Below, piece after piece: positions 8,794-16,092 of a stretch of DNA of 64,000 bases; the stretch's first letter is position 1, and each line of letters begins with the position of its first letter. The position numbers and the translations under genes are program-made. Origin of the DNA: Acholeplasma laidlawii_A. GTDB taxonomy: Bacteria > Bacillota_I > Bacilli_A > Acholeplasmatales > Acholeplasmataceae. The stretch is from NCBI RefSeq assembly GCF_030166555.2, contig NZ_CP126461.2, one strand, 5' to 3'. The notes under the pieces were generated by a model. The model did not search any database. It had not been told where the DNA came from and saw nothing but the letters and a program-made list of their open reading frames with translations.

Positions 8794-9747
8794 ATGAAGA
8801 AAAACTCTAATAAAAAAATTTGGTATTTTGTAGGTATAGGTACACTACTTATTATACTTATGATGATTATTTCATCCATCATGCAAGTAGGCGAGCAACT
8901 AAAAGGTATTCATGAGTATGCACCTTACATATTTTATGGACTTTCTTTTTTATTGGTGTATTTTTTAATTATTAGACCTGTTTTAATTATCTTGTTTTCA
9001 CCCTCTTTTTCAATTGGTACAACATTAGACAAAAATCCTAAGAGAGAACATAAAGTCTATAAAAAAGTAGCCAAACGTATTTTAGAACAAGAAGGCTTGC
9101 CTGAAGGTATGAAAAAGAATCTAGTAGATTCTATGCATAATCCTTATGAGTTAAGAGATGCCTTAAATAATGTATACAATAAACATTTAAAGAAGAAGTT
9201 AAATAAAGTTATACGTCAACATGCGAAGACAGTGATGGTATCAACTGCAATCTCACAAAACGGACGATTAGATTTTATTACAGTCATTGTAGTCAATATT
9301 AAAATGATTAAAGAAATTGTTGTATTATGTGGGTTTAGACCAAGTTATAGAAATCTTGCAAAACTGGTTATCAATGTATTTGTTACAGCACTTATTGCAG
9401 AAGGTTTAGAAAATATTAATTTAAATGATATTATCCCAACATCTACAATGAAGATGCTTGGTGAAATACCGTTAATTAGACCGATTATGTCTAGTGTGAT
9501 AGAGGGTGTGTCTAATGCGCTACTAACACTTAGAATAGGCATTGTAACGCGAAAATACCTATTTGATGATGCACCGGATCTCACTAAAGAAAAGATTAGA
9601 TATGGCGCCTTAATTGAAGCTGCTAAACACTTGCCTATTGTAATTGCTGATGGATTATTCTTATTTCCAAAGACAATTATGAACATGTTTAAATCAAAAG
9701 AACCTAAGCTAGAAGCACTTGATGGTGGAGCAAATCCCACGGATTAA
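8794..9747 (+). CDS. DUF697 (YcjF-like) membrane protein
   Basis: About 317 residues. Two membrane segments lie near the N-terminus (about 9-32 and 45-70), then a cytoplasmic linker. A C-terminal DUF697-like region starts near ISQNGRLDF and includes MIKEIVVLCGFRPSYRNL. ATG at 8794 is preceded by AAAAAGG; an upstream in-frame ATG at 8722 would overlap radC and lacks a ribosome site. Function unknown. Confidence 0.7.
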   Translation: MKKNSNKKIWYFVGIGTLLIILMMIISSIMQVGEQLKGIHEYAPYIFYGLSFLLVYFLIIRPVLIILFSPSFSIGTTLDKNPKREHKVYKKVAKRILEQEGLPEGMKKNLVDSMHNPYELRDALNNVYNKHLKKKLNKVIRQHAKTVMVSTAISQNGRLDFITVIVVNIKMIKEIVVLCGFRPSYRNLAKLVINVFVTALIAEGLENINLNDIIPTSTMKMLGEIPLIRPIMSSVIEGVSNALLTLRIGIVTRKYLFDDAPDLTKEKIRYGALIEAAKHLPIVIADGLFLFPKTIMNMFKSKEPKLEALDGGANPTD

Positions 9748-9787
9748 CTAAGTTTTGAAATTAAGTCTTAGAAGGTATAAAAAAACC

Positions 9788-9816
9788 TTGACAAAAGTGT
9801 CAATTTATAATAAAAT
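9788..9816 (+). promoter_or_regulatory. rplU operon promoter
   Basis: Consensus -35 TTGACA (9788-9793) and TAAAAT (9811-9816) with 17-nt spacing. TTGACA is also the left arm of an inverted repeat whose right arm TGTCAA is at 9798-9803. Confidence 0.75.
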
Positions 9817-9819
9817 AAC

Positions 9820-9897
9820 AGTTGCGTTGTACCACATAGAAAAGGTTATAAATGTCTTGTGACTACCTTCATAGTGAGTCTTCAAATAAAATAAAAG
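9820..9897 (+). promoter_or_regulatory. Structured rplU 5' leader (L21 leader candidate)
   Basis: A leader of about 80 nt lies between promoter and rplU. It contains complementary segments AAGGT/ACCTT and GACT/AGTC that could form interleaved helices. Position and size fit the Firmicutes ribosomal L21 leader, proposed to mediate autoregulation. Not verified by covariance. Confidence 0.55.
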
Positions 9898-9909
9898 GAG
9901 GAAACACAC

Positions 9910-10209
9910 ATGTTTGCAATTATCCAAACAGGCGGTAAACAAGTTAAAGTAACAGAAGGACAAGAAATCTACGTTGAAAAACTAGATGTCGAAGCTGGTG
10001 ATACTTTCGAATTTACTGAAGTATTAGCAACATCAGACAAAATTGGTCATCCATATGTAGAAGGTGCTAAAGTTGTTGCTGAAGTTATTAAACAAGGTAG
10101 ACAAAGAAAGATTATTGTTTTCAAATATAAAAGACGTAAAAATTATAGAAGAAAACAAGGTCATAGACAAGCTTACACTAAGTTAGTTGTCAAATCAATT
10201 CAAGGCTAA
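9910..10209 (+). CDS. rplU: 50S ribosomal protein L21
   Basis: 99 residues, full length. Starts MFAIIQTGGKQVKV and has the C-terminal basic KRRKNYRRKQGHRQ stretch that contacts 23S rRNA. Strong AAAAGGAGG ribosome site. First gene of rplU-prp-rpmA. Confidence 0.98.
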   Translation: MFAIIQTGGKQVKVTEGQEIYVEKLDVEAGDTFEFTEVLATSDKIGHPYVEGAKVVAEVIKQGRQRKIIVFKYKRRKNYRRKQGHRQAYTKLVVKSIQG

Positions 10210-10523
10210 TGATTAAGTATCATTTCAAAAAAGATCATGGTTTCATTAAAGGACTGGATGTTAAAGGGCACGCGCTCTTTGGTGAATACGGTACAGACAT
10301 TGTATGCAGTGCAGTATCAACAGCTTTAATCGTTACTGTGAATGCTATTGAAACGTTAGGGTATAAAGAAAACTTTTATGCCAAAGTAGAAGAAGGAAAC
10401 TTTGAATTACAGATCAATCAAACAAATGACGTAATTGAAGGTTTACTTATCAATTTAGAATACACATTAAATGAGCTCGCAGCTCAATATAAAACTTACA
10501 TTAAAAACCATAAGGAGGGATAA
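10209..10523 (+). CDS. prp: Ribosomal-processing cysteine protease Prp
   Basis: 104 residues, YsxB family. The catalytic pair is visible as GHA (His21) and DIVCSAVS (Cys33). Located between rplU and rpmA, as in Firmicutes. Prp removes the N-terminal extension of L27, and the downstream L27 carries such an extension. The start overlaps the rplU stop by one base (TAATG). Confidence 0.93.
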   Translation: MIKYHFKKDHGFIKGLDVKGHALFGEYGTDIVCSAVSTALIVTVNAIETLGYKENFYAKVEEGNFELQINQTNDVIEGLLINLEYTLNELAAQYKTYIKNHKEG

Positions 10524-10524
10524 C

Positions 10525-10803
10525 ATGTTAAAGATTAATATTCAGTTATTCGCATCTAAAAAAGGGGTAGGGTCATCAAGAAACGGACGTGACTCTAGAT
10601 CTCAAAGATTAGGATCAAAATTATCTGATGGACAATTCGCTTCAGCTGGTTCAATTATTTATCGCCAAAGAGGAACTAAAATTCATCCAGGCAATAACGT
10701 TGGACGTGGCGGAGATGATACTTTATTCGCTAAAGTAACAGGAACTGTTAAATACGAACGTAAAGGTAAAAACCGTACGCAAGTATCAGTTTACGAAGCT
10801 TAA
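10525..10803 (+). CDS. rpmA: 50S ribosomal protein L27 with Prp-cleavable N-terminus
   Basis: 92 residues. ATG at 10525 behind TAAGGAGGG; the upstream ATG-like start at 10471 lies inside prp and is rejected. The N-terminus MLKINIQLFASKKG matches the extension seen in S. aureus and other Firmicutes, where Prp cuts just before SKKG. Cleavage exposes the residues near the peptidyl-transferase centre. Confidence 0.97.
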   Translation: MLKINIQLFASKKGVGSSRNGRDSRSQRLGSKLSDGQFASAGSIIYRQRGTKIHPGNNVGRGGDDTLFAKVTGTVKYERKGKNRTQVSVYEA

Positions 10804-10807
10804 TATT

Positions 10808-10836
10808 AAAAGGGTAATTGATTATTACCCTTTTTT
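10808..10836 (+). terminator. Terminator after rpmA
   Basis: Stem AGGGTAAT (10811-10818) / ATTACCCT (10824-10831) flanked by A-run and T-run. Confidence 0.85.
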
Positions 10837-10871
10837 GTTGTAAAATTTTAGAAACGAAGGAAGTGAAATAA

Positions 10872-12131
10872 ATGAGCGCATTTGTAGATGCAGTCACAGT
10901 AGAAGTAAAAGCAGGACGCGGTGGTAACGGTAAAGTTGCATTCCGTAGAGAAGCACACGTGGAGTTTGGTGGACCCGCTGGTGGTAATGGTGGCCGTGGT
11001 GGTCATATTTACTTTATTGGTGATGAAGGTAAAAATACGTTAATAGATTTAAAATACAACAGACATATCAAAGCTGCTAATGGTGTCCATGGTGGCCCTA
11101 AGGGGATGCACGGCGCACACGCAGAAGATACATATGTTCGTGTACCATTAGGTACGATTTGTTATGATGATAAAGAAAATTTAATTGGTGAAGTGTTAGA
11201 ACATGGTCAAACTTTATTAATTGCTCAAGGTGGCAAAGGTGGCCGTGGTAATATGGCGTTTGCATCCAACAATAATAAAGCACCTGACTTTGCAGAACAA
11301 GGAGATTTAGGCCAAACATTCTTAGCAAAAGTAGAACTTCAAGTCTTAGCGGATGTTGGTTTATTAGGTTATCCTAATGTTGGTAAATCGACATTAATTA
11401 CGAGAATCTCAAATGCAAAAGCGAAAGTAGCAGACTATCAATTTACAACACTATCTCCACAACTTGGTATGGTTCATGTTGAAGATGATGCGTTTGTTGT
11501 AGCAGACTTACCTGGATTAATTGAGTTTGCACACCTTGGAGTTGGGTTAGGTTTACAATTTTTAAAACACGTTGAACGTTGTAGAATTTTATTACATATT
11601 GTATCTATGGATTCATTAGATCCAGTAGATGACTATAATAAGATTAACAATGAACTTGTTTTATATGATGAGAAACTCAAAGATAGAACTCAAATAGTTG
11701 TAGCAAACAAGATGGACGTTGAAGGCGCACAAGAAAAATTTGAAAGCTTTAAAAAAGCTTTAAAAGATGTTAAAGTTATTCCAATTTCAGCACTAATGAA
11801 TGATGGTATACAAGCGCTTAAATACGAAATTGCGTCCACATTAAGAAATATTCCTAAATTTGCTCCAAAAGATACTACAAAACACTATACACTAAATGCA
11901 GAAGATGCAGTAGACTTCATCATTACTAAAGGTGATGACGGTGTCTTTGAATTAACAGGTGATAAATTATTTGTTTTATTTAATAGAACAGACTTTAATA
12001 ATGAATCAGCTGTGAAGCGTTTTGCAAGACAGTTACGTGGTTTAGGAATTGAAGATGCACTTAGAGAACATGGTGTAGTTCATGGGGATATCGTACGTAT
12101 CTTCTCTTATGAATTTGAATATTTAGAATAA
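10872..12131 (+). CDS. obgE: GTPase Obg (CgtA)
   Basis: 419 residues with three domains: glycine-rich Obg fold (about 1-158, GGRGG/GGPAGGNGG repeats), GTPase domain with G1 GYPNVGKST, G3 DLPGL and G4 NKMD, and C-terminal OCT domain (about 345-419). Ribosome-associated GTPase tied to 50S assembly and stress. Follows rpmA as in most Firmicutes, here behind its own terminator gap. Confidence 0.97.
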   Translation: MSAFVDAVTVEVKAGRGGNGKVAFRREAHVEFGGPAGGNGGRGGHIYFIGDEGKNTLIDLKYNRHIKAANGVHGGPKGMHGAHAEDTYVRVPLGTICYDDKENLIGEVLEHGQTLLIAQGGKGGRGNMAFASNNNKAPDFAEQGDLGQTFLAKVELQVLADVGLLGYPNVGKSTLITRISNAKAKVADYQFTTLSPQLGMVHVEDDAFVVADLPGLIEFAHLGVGLGLQFLKHVERCRILLHIVSMDSLDPVDDYNKINNELVLYDEKLKDRTQIVVANKMDVEGAQEKFESFKKALKDVKVIPISALMNDGIQALKYEIASTLRNIPKFAPKDTTKHYTLNAEDAVDFIITKGDDGVFELTGDKLFVLFNRTDFNNESAVKRFARQLRGLGIEDALREHGVVHGDIVRIFSYEFEYLE

Positions 12132-12141
12132 TCTAGTACTA

Positions 12142-12175
12142 ATCCGAGCCCTATTAAGAGCTTGGATTTTTATTT
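12142..12175 (+). terminator. Terminator of obgE
   Basis: Stem ATCCGAGC (12142-12149) / GCTTGGAT (12160-12167), one G-U pair, followed by TTTTATTTT. Confidence 0.85.
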
Positions 12176-12236
12176 TAATGACACTAAATACCTAAGGTTA
12201 CCCACTAAGGACTTTATAGTTGAATTATTATTTCAT

Positions 12237-12265
12237 TTGACTATACATGTTTATTTCTATATACT
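12237..12265 (+). promoter_or_regulatory. Promoter candidate for the 12.4-kb lipoprotein
   Basis: TTGACT (12237-12242) and TATACT (12260-12265), spacing 17 nt, giving a leader of about 100 nt. The rest of 12176-12369 shows nothing else recognisable. Confidence 0.5.
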
Positions 12266-12369
12266 TGTTTAAACATTAAATATATACTAAGCAACAACAA
12301 AGATCTATCATACAGTAATCATAAAGCTAAAGTAAAGTATTAGACGAATATCGTAGGGGGTTTATAGAC

Positions 12370-13143
12370 ATGAAAAAAATATTATTTATTATGTTAAGTG
12401 TGGTAGCAATCTTACTTTTTTCAGGATGTTCATCTATAGGTTTTACAGATGTACAACCCGTTAGTTTAGAGGTTAAAAATCCAACTAAAGTAGTGTATGG
12501 TACAAATAGAACAAATTATGATGAGCAAAATCAAATCTATAAAGACCCTATTGAATATGAAATACCTAAGGATAGTGTTAAAGGTGTGGTAAAGAAATTA
12601 TTATCATTAACCTATAAAAAATATGAAGGCAACATCGATGCATCGCCAATAAATGATTATATTCTTATGTATAATGAGGATAATAATTTTATTACTATCC
12701 AAATTGGATCTCTTAATGAAGATGGTATGCATTATGAACTTGTAGGTATAGATGCATTTATAGACTATCTCATGAAGGTGGTTACACCCAAAGGTGGAAA
12801 GTTTTACACGATACAAGAAGCATATGATCAAGGACTTTTGACACTAGAAAATTTAAAGTTATTGCACAAATATCATGAACGGGTACAAATCCAACTTGAA
12901 CTAGATTCAATTTTTGAAGGGGCTATAAAGAAAACAAGATTAGAAGAGTTGATAAATGATTTCCCGAATGCCACTTTAGAAAACATTAATATAGATAAAT
13001 ATTATGGCAAATATGAGTCTGCTTATGCTGTTAAAATATCAGTTACGTTTTACATTTATGGTGGCATCGTAAGTGAAACTATTGAAGGGTTAGAATTCGT
13101 ATTCAATGGACCTTCTACACTCATCTGGTGTGATACCAAGTAG
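12370..13143 (+). CDS. Putative lipoprotein, function unknown
   Basis: 257 residues. Signal peptide with lipobox LFSGC (Cys20), so predicted to be lipid-anchored on the outer face of the membrane. The mature part has no motif I recognise and is not visibly related to the two lipoproteins that follow. Ribosome site is GTAGGGGG. Monocistronic by context. Confidence 0.75.
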   Translation: MKKILFIMLSVVAILLFSGCSSIGFTDVQPVSLEVKNPTKVVYGTNRTNYDEQNQIYKDPIEYEIPKDSVKGVVKKLLSLTYKKYEGNIDASPINDYILMYNEDNNFITIQIGSLNEDGMHYELVGIDAFIDYLMKVVTPKGGKFYTIQEAYDQGLLTLENLKLLHKYHERVQIQLELDSIFEGAIKKTRLEELINDFPNATLENINIDKYYGKYESAYAVKISVTFYIYGGIVSETIEGLEFVFNGPSTLIWCDTK

Positions 13144-13251
13144 AAATGGTAGATAGAAACTAACAACACAACAAATGATATATTGCACCAATCAATAATC
13201 TTAAAAAGATCTAAGAAGAATAATAAAATATCATGATTGTAGAAAAGATAA

Positions 13252-13279
13252 TTGATACGTATAATTACATTATTATAAT
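13252..13279 (+). promoter_or_regulatory. Promoter of the first tandem lipoprotein
   Basis: TTGATA (13252-13257) and TATAAT (13274-13279), spacing 16 nt, about 30 nt upstream of the gene. Confidence 0.6.
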
Positions 13280-13309
13280 AATTACAGTGTTAAAGGGGGA
13301 TTTAAACAC

Positions 13310-13813
13310 ATGAAAAAAACAATATTAGCTTTATTAATGGTACTAGTTATAACATTAAGTGCATGCACAAAAGAAAATAAAAACTACAAAATAGTGGGTC
13401 ATTATGATAAATATATGACGATCATGTCGGATTCATTTAGAATGGATAATTATGATACTTACCTTCAATTTATTAGTAATGAAAATGATTACCATGTCAA
13501 AGCCTTCAAAGATTTATACGTATACGATGAAGCATTTTTTGAAGAAAACAGTTTAGTATATATTGCTTTTGAAAGAAATAATTCTGGTTATGATGTTAAG
13601 TTAAATAGTGTCAACATAAAAGATAATGAAGTTGTCTTTAACTTCTCATATAAAGGACCAGATGTTTTAAATGTAATAATGATGGAGATGTATCTTGTAG
13701 AAATTAAAAAATCTTATTTAGAAGATTATCAAATAAGGCTATATGTAGAAAGAAATGATGTTGAATTTGATAGAACAAGGATTATAACTGATGAAATAAT
13801 ATCCACTAATTGA
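13310..13813 (+). CDS. Putative lipoprotein, tandem paralogue 1
   Basis: 167 residues with signal peptide and lipobox TLSAC (Cys19). The mature sequence (KNYKIVGHYDKYM, DLYVYDEAFFEEN, FNFSYKGPDVL, MMEMYL) is shared nearly line for line with the next gene, so the two arose by duplication. No known domain recognised. Predicted surface-exposed lipid-anchored protein. Confidence 0.75.
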   Translation: MKKTILALLMVLVITLSACTKENKNYKIVGHYDKYMTIMSDSFRMDNYDTYLQFISNENDYHVKAFKDLYVYDEAFFEENSLVYIAFERNNSGYDVKLNSVNIKDNEVVFNFSYKGPDVLNVIMMEMYLVEIKKSYLEDYQIRLYVERNDVEFDRTRIITDEIISTN

Positions 13814-13886
13814 TAGAAATATAGTATTTCAGTATAAAAGATTTTAGATATAATAGATTGCTAATAGTGACGACTTATAACTTTAA

Positions 13887-13915
13887 TTGACTTATTAAAG
13901 TAGAGATGATAAAAT
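13887..13915 (+). promoter_or_regulatory. Promoter candidate of the second tandem lipoprotein
   Basis: TTGACT (13887-13892) and TAAAAT (13910-13915), spacing 17 nt. Confidence 0.5.
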
Positions 13916-14003
13916 TTGCCAAATCAAGTAAGATAACCTTTACTAAATTATGAGTAACACAGGAATACATATTTGATTGAATGATAAAAGGGGAAAAGTA
14001 AAT

Positions 14004-14516
14004 ATGAAAAAAATATTATTTTTTGTACTCATGATACTTGCAGTCACATTAAGTGCTTGTACAAATGAAAATAAGAACTATAAAATTGTAGGTCATTCTG
14101 ATAAATATATGGGAGATAGTTATGATTCCTTAAGAATGGATGACTATGAATCATATGTGAAATTTACTAGTGATAAAGACGATAATCGTATTAAAGCATT
14201 TGAAGATTTATATATTTATGATGAGGCATTCTTTGAAGAAAATACCTTATTATATATTGCCTATAAAAGACACGATTCTGGTTTTGATGTTAAGTTAAAT
14301 AATGTAAATTTCATTGATGATGAGCTCGTCTTTAACTTTTCATATAAAGGTCCTGATGTTTTGAGTGTTATTATGATGGAGATGTATCTTATAGAAATAA
14401 AAAAATCATATCTAGAAGATTATCCAATAAGGCTCCTTGTAATAAAAAATCACTCTGAGTTTGATAGGTCAGTAGTGATAACCGATGAAATCATACCGAA
14501 AATACAATCAAAATAA
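14004..14516 (+). CDS. Putative lipoprotein, tandem paralogue 2
   Basis: 170 residues with lipobox TLSAC (Cys19), closely similar to the 13310-13813 gene over its whole length. ATG at 14004 sits behind AAAAGGGG; a TTG at 13977 gives an N-terminus that does not match the paralogue and is rejected. Differences concentrate in the segment after the lipobox (about residues 35-55) and in the C-terminus. Function unknown. Confidence 0.75.
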   Translation: MKKILFFVLMILAVTLSACTNENKNYKIVGHSDKYMGDSYDSLRMDDYESYVKFTSDKDDNRIKAFEDLYIYDEAFFEENTLLYIAYKRHDSGFDVKLNNVNFIDDELVFNFSYKGPDVLSVIMMEMYLIEIKKSYLEDYPIRLLVIKNHSEFDRSVVITDEIIPKIQSK

Positions 14517-14571
14517 AAAGCCCCTTTAAATAATATGGAGGTTTAGTCCATATAGGCCTGTAAAAAAATAT

Positions 14572-14618
14572 GGAGGTACACCACACCTTTCTAAGATGTG
14601 GAGGTACCTCCTTTTATT
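14572..14618 (+). terminator. Terminator of the lipoprotein gene, hit by an IS
   Basis: Outer stem GGAGGTAC (14572-14579) / GTACCTCC (14604-14611) encloses an inner CCACA...TGTGG hairpin. The tail is TTTTATT. The U-tract is the left target duplication of the insertion sequence. The motif AATATGGAGGT occurs twice just upstream (14532-14542 and 14568-14578). Confidence 0.75.
14611..14618 (+). repeat. 8-bp target-site duplication, left copy
   Basis: CTTTTATT, identical to 15971-15978 on the other side of the insertion sequence. Eight bases is the usual ISL3 duplication length. Confidence 0.65.
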
Positions 14619-15970
14619 TGGCCATAACTATACACTAGTTCATTATTTTAGTTTTTAAGTGGTGTATCTTTATTTATAGAATACATAATCTTGTTTCTTA
14701 ATCTTTTAAAATCTCTGATGCCGTTAGATGCCTTAATGATTGTTTTGATTTTAGAGTTTGTAGATTCAATTGGACCATTAGAAATACGTCTATCTTTAGA
14801 CATTATAAATGAGTTTTTTATTTCAACTTTCCAAGTTTGAAGCATTCGTCCGAAGTCCCTAAATTCTTTTACAGGGTTTGATTTAAACTCATCAATTAAC
14901 TCATCTAATTCATCATCACAGGTGTCATACTCAGCTGTTAAATTAAAATATCGATACTTTTCTTTTAGCTTATAACAGTTTTTAAGTGTATCATCAATGT
15001 CTAAAAGATAACTAAGAATGGTTTGCTTATCCCAGACGGTTTTTAACTTAGGAATGTGAGTTGGTTTAAAGTCTATCAAACGATTTAGATCTATTTTAAA
15101 GAAGAACTGAAACTTCTTTAAAATGTAGTAATACATGTCGTTGTGAATCAATTTACTGCGCTCTAATTTAAATCTATTCATCGTATCAATTCGAACTCTA
15201 TCCATCGCTCTGTTCAGGTTTGCTATCACGTGAAATGAGTCCACAGCGATTAATGATTTGGGAAATGCTTTTTCTAAAACTTGCTTATAACTTTCCCACA
15301 TATCGATGATAAAGACGTTTACACGGTCTTTTTCATGTATAGGGATCCTTAGGAAATACTGAGTCAAATAGTGCTTATGCCTGATTGGTATGACATCTAT
15401 AATCTGTTTAGTGTTAAAATAATATAATACACAGGCATAAGGGGATTTACGCTTTTTACTAATAAATACCTCATCCATACAGATGGTGGTTCCTAGTTTA
15501 AGTCTAAGTGCATCAATTGCTTGGTCGAAGATATTGATCACACTTTGAACTGAAACATGATGTTGCTTGGCTACATCCGTAAATGTATGATTAGGTTGTT
15601 TAATAGTTTCAAAATGGAGTGTTTGGTCATTGTGGAGACATTAGAATGTTTTTTACTAAACGGATTTGGTTCACTGCAGTACTTGCCACAGGATATACAT
15701 TTATATCTTCTTGACTTATATTCAATCATATAAGACTCATGATTACTAATTCCGTATTTAATATGTTTCATACGATAACTATGAAACTTAGTGGTACTAT
15801 GACATATCGTACATGAAATGTCTTGTTTAATAAGTTTAATATGGATATGAAGTTTGTTATCCACTCTAAATATATCAAGTGATTCAATTTTATTTCTGAT
15901 CGAATCTAGAAATAATAGTTGTATAATATTATCATGCATTGGTTCTCCTTATAGTATAGGTTATGGCTAA
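14619..15970 (-). mobile_element. ISL3-family insertion sequence, about 1352 bp
   Basis: Bounded by the 8-bp direct repeat CTTTTATT. Ends are imperfect inverted repeats: left begins TGGCCATAACTATAC (14619-14633); the right end read inward begins TTAGCCATAACCTATAC (15970-15954). Size and duplication length fit ISL3. It contains one transposase gene broken by a single-base deletion, so it is probably not autonomously mobile. Confidence 0.75.
14648..15939 (-). pseudogene. ISL3-family transposase, frameshifted
   Basis: The first part (15571-15939) has the N-terminal zinc finger of ISL3 transposases (CTICHS... CISCGKYC). The second part (14648-15541 and its upstream extension) has an HTH segment (FTDVAKQHHVSVQSV) and the catalytic core (MDEVFIS, DSFHVIANL, GPIESTNSKIK). 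The frames join if one T is restored to the T4 run complementary to A4 at 15611-15614, giving a continuous SIFETIKQPNHTF. Start ATG at 15939 has AAGGAGAACC upstream. Intact ISL3 transposases are single ORFs, so this copy is broken unless frameshifting occurs. Confidence 0.85.
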
Positions 15971-15978
15971 CTTTTATT
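15971..15978 (+). repeat. 8-bp target-site duplication, right copy
   Basis: CTTTTATT, matching 14611-14618. Confidence 0.65.
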
Positions 15979-16041
15979 ATAAGTGAGAACTTTTATTTTT
16001 ATCTATAAAAACTACCTATATAAAAAATATATATAAGAAAC

Positions 16042-16075
16042 AATCCAAGTCATTTATTAGGACTTGGATTTGTTT
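16042..16075 (-). terminator. Bidirectional terminator
   Basis: Stem AATCCAAGTC (16042-16051) / GACTTGGATT (16061-16070), T-rich on the plus side (TGTTTTTA) and moderately so on the minus side. It follows the minus-strand coiled-coil gene ending at 16093. Confidence 0.75.
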
Positions 16076-16092
16076 TTAGAGCGCCTATTTAC

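Noticed and set aside
9345..9740. 131-residue minus-strand reading frame
   Set aside because: Opposite to the DUF697-like gene; no ribosome site and composition mirrors the real gene.
14521..14610. Repeated AATATGGAGGT motif as a CRISPR or satellite
   Set aside because: Only two copies, both part of hairpins next to the terminator.
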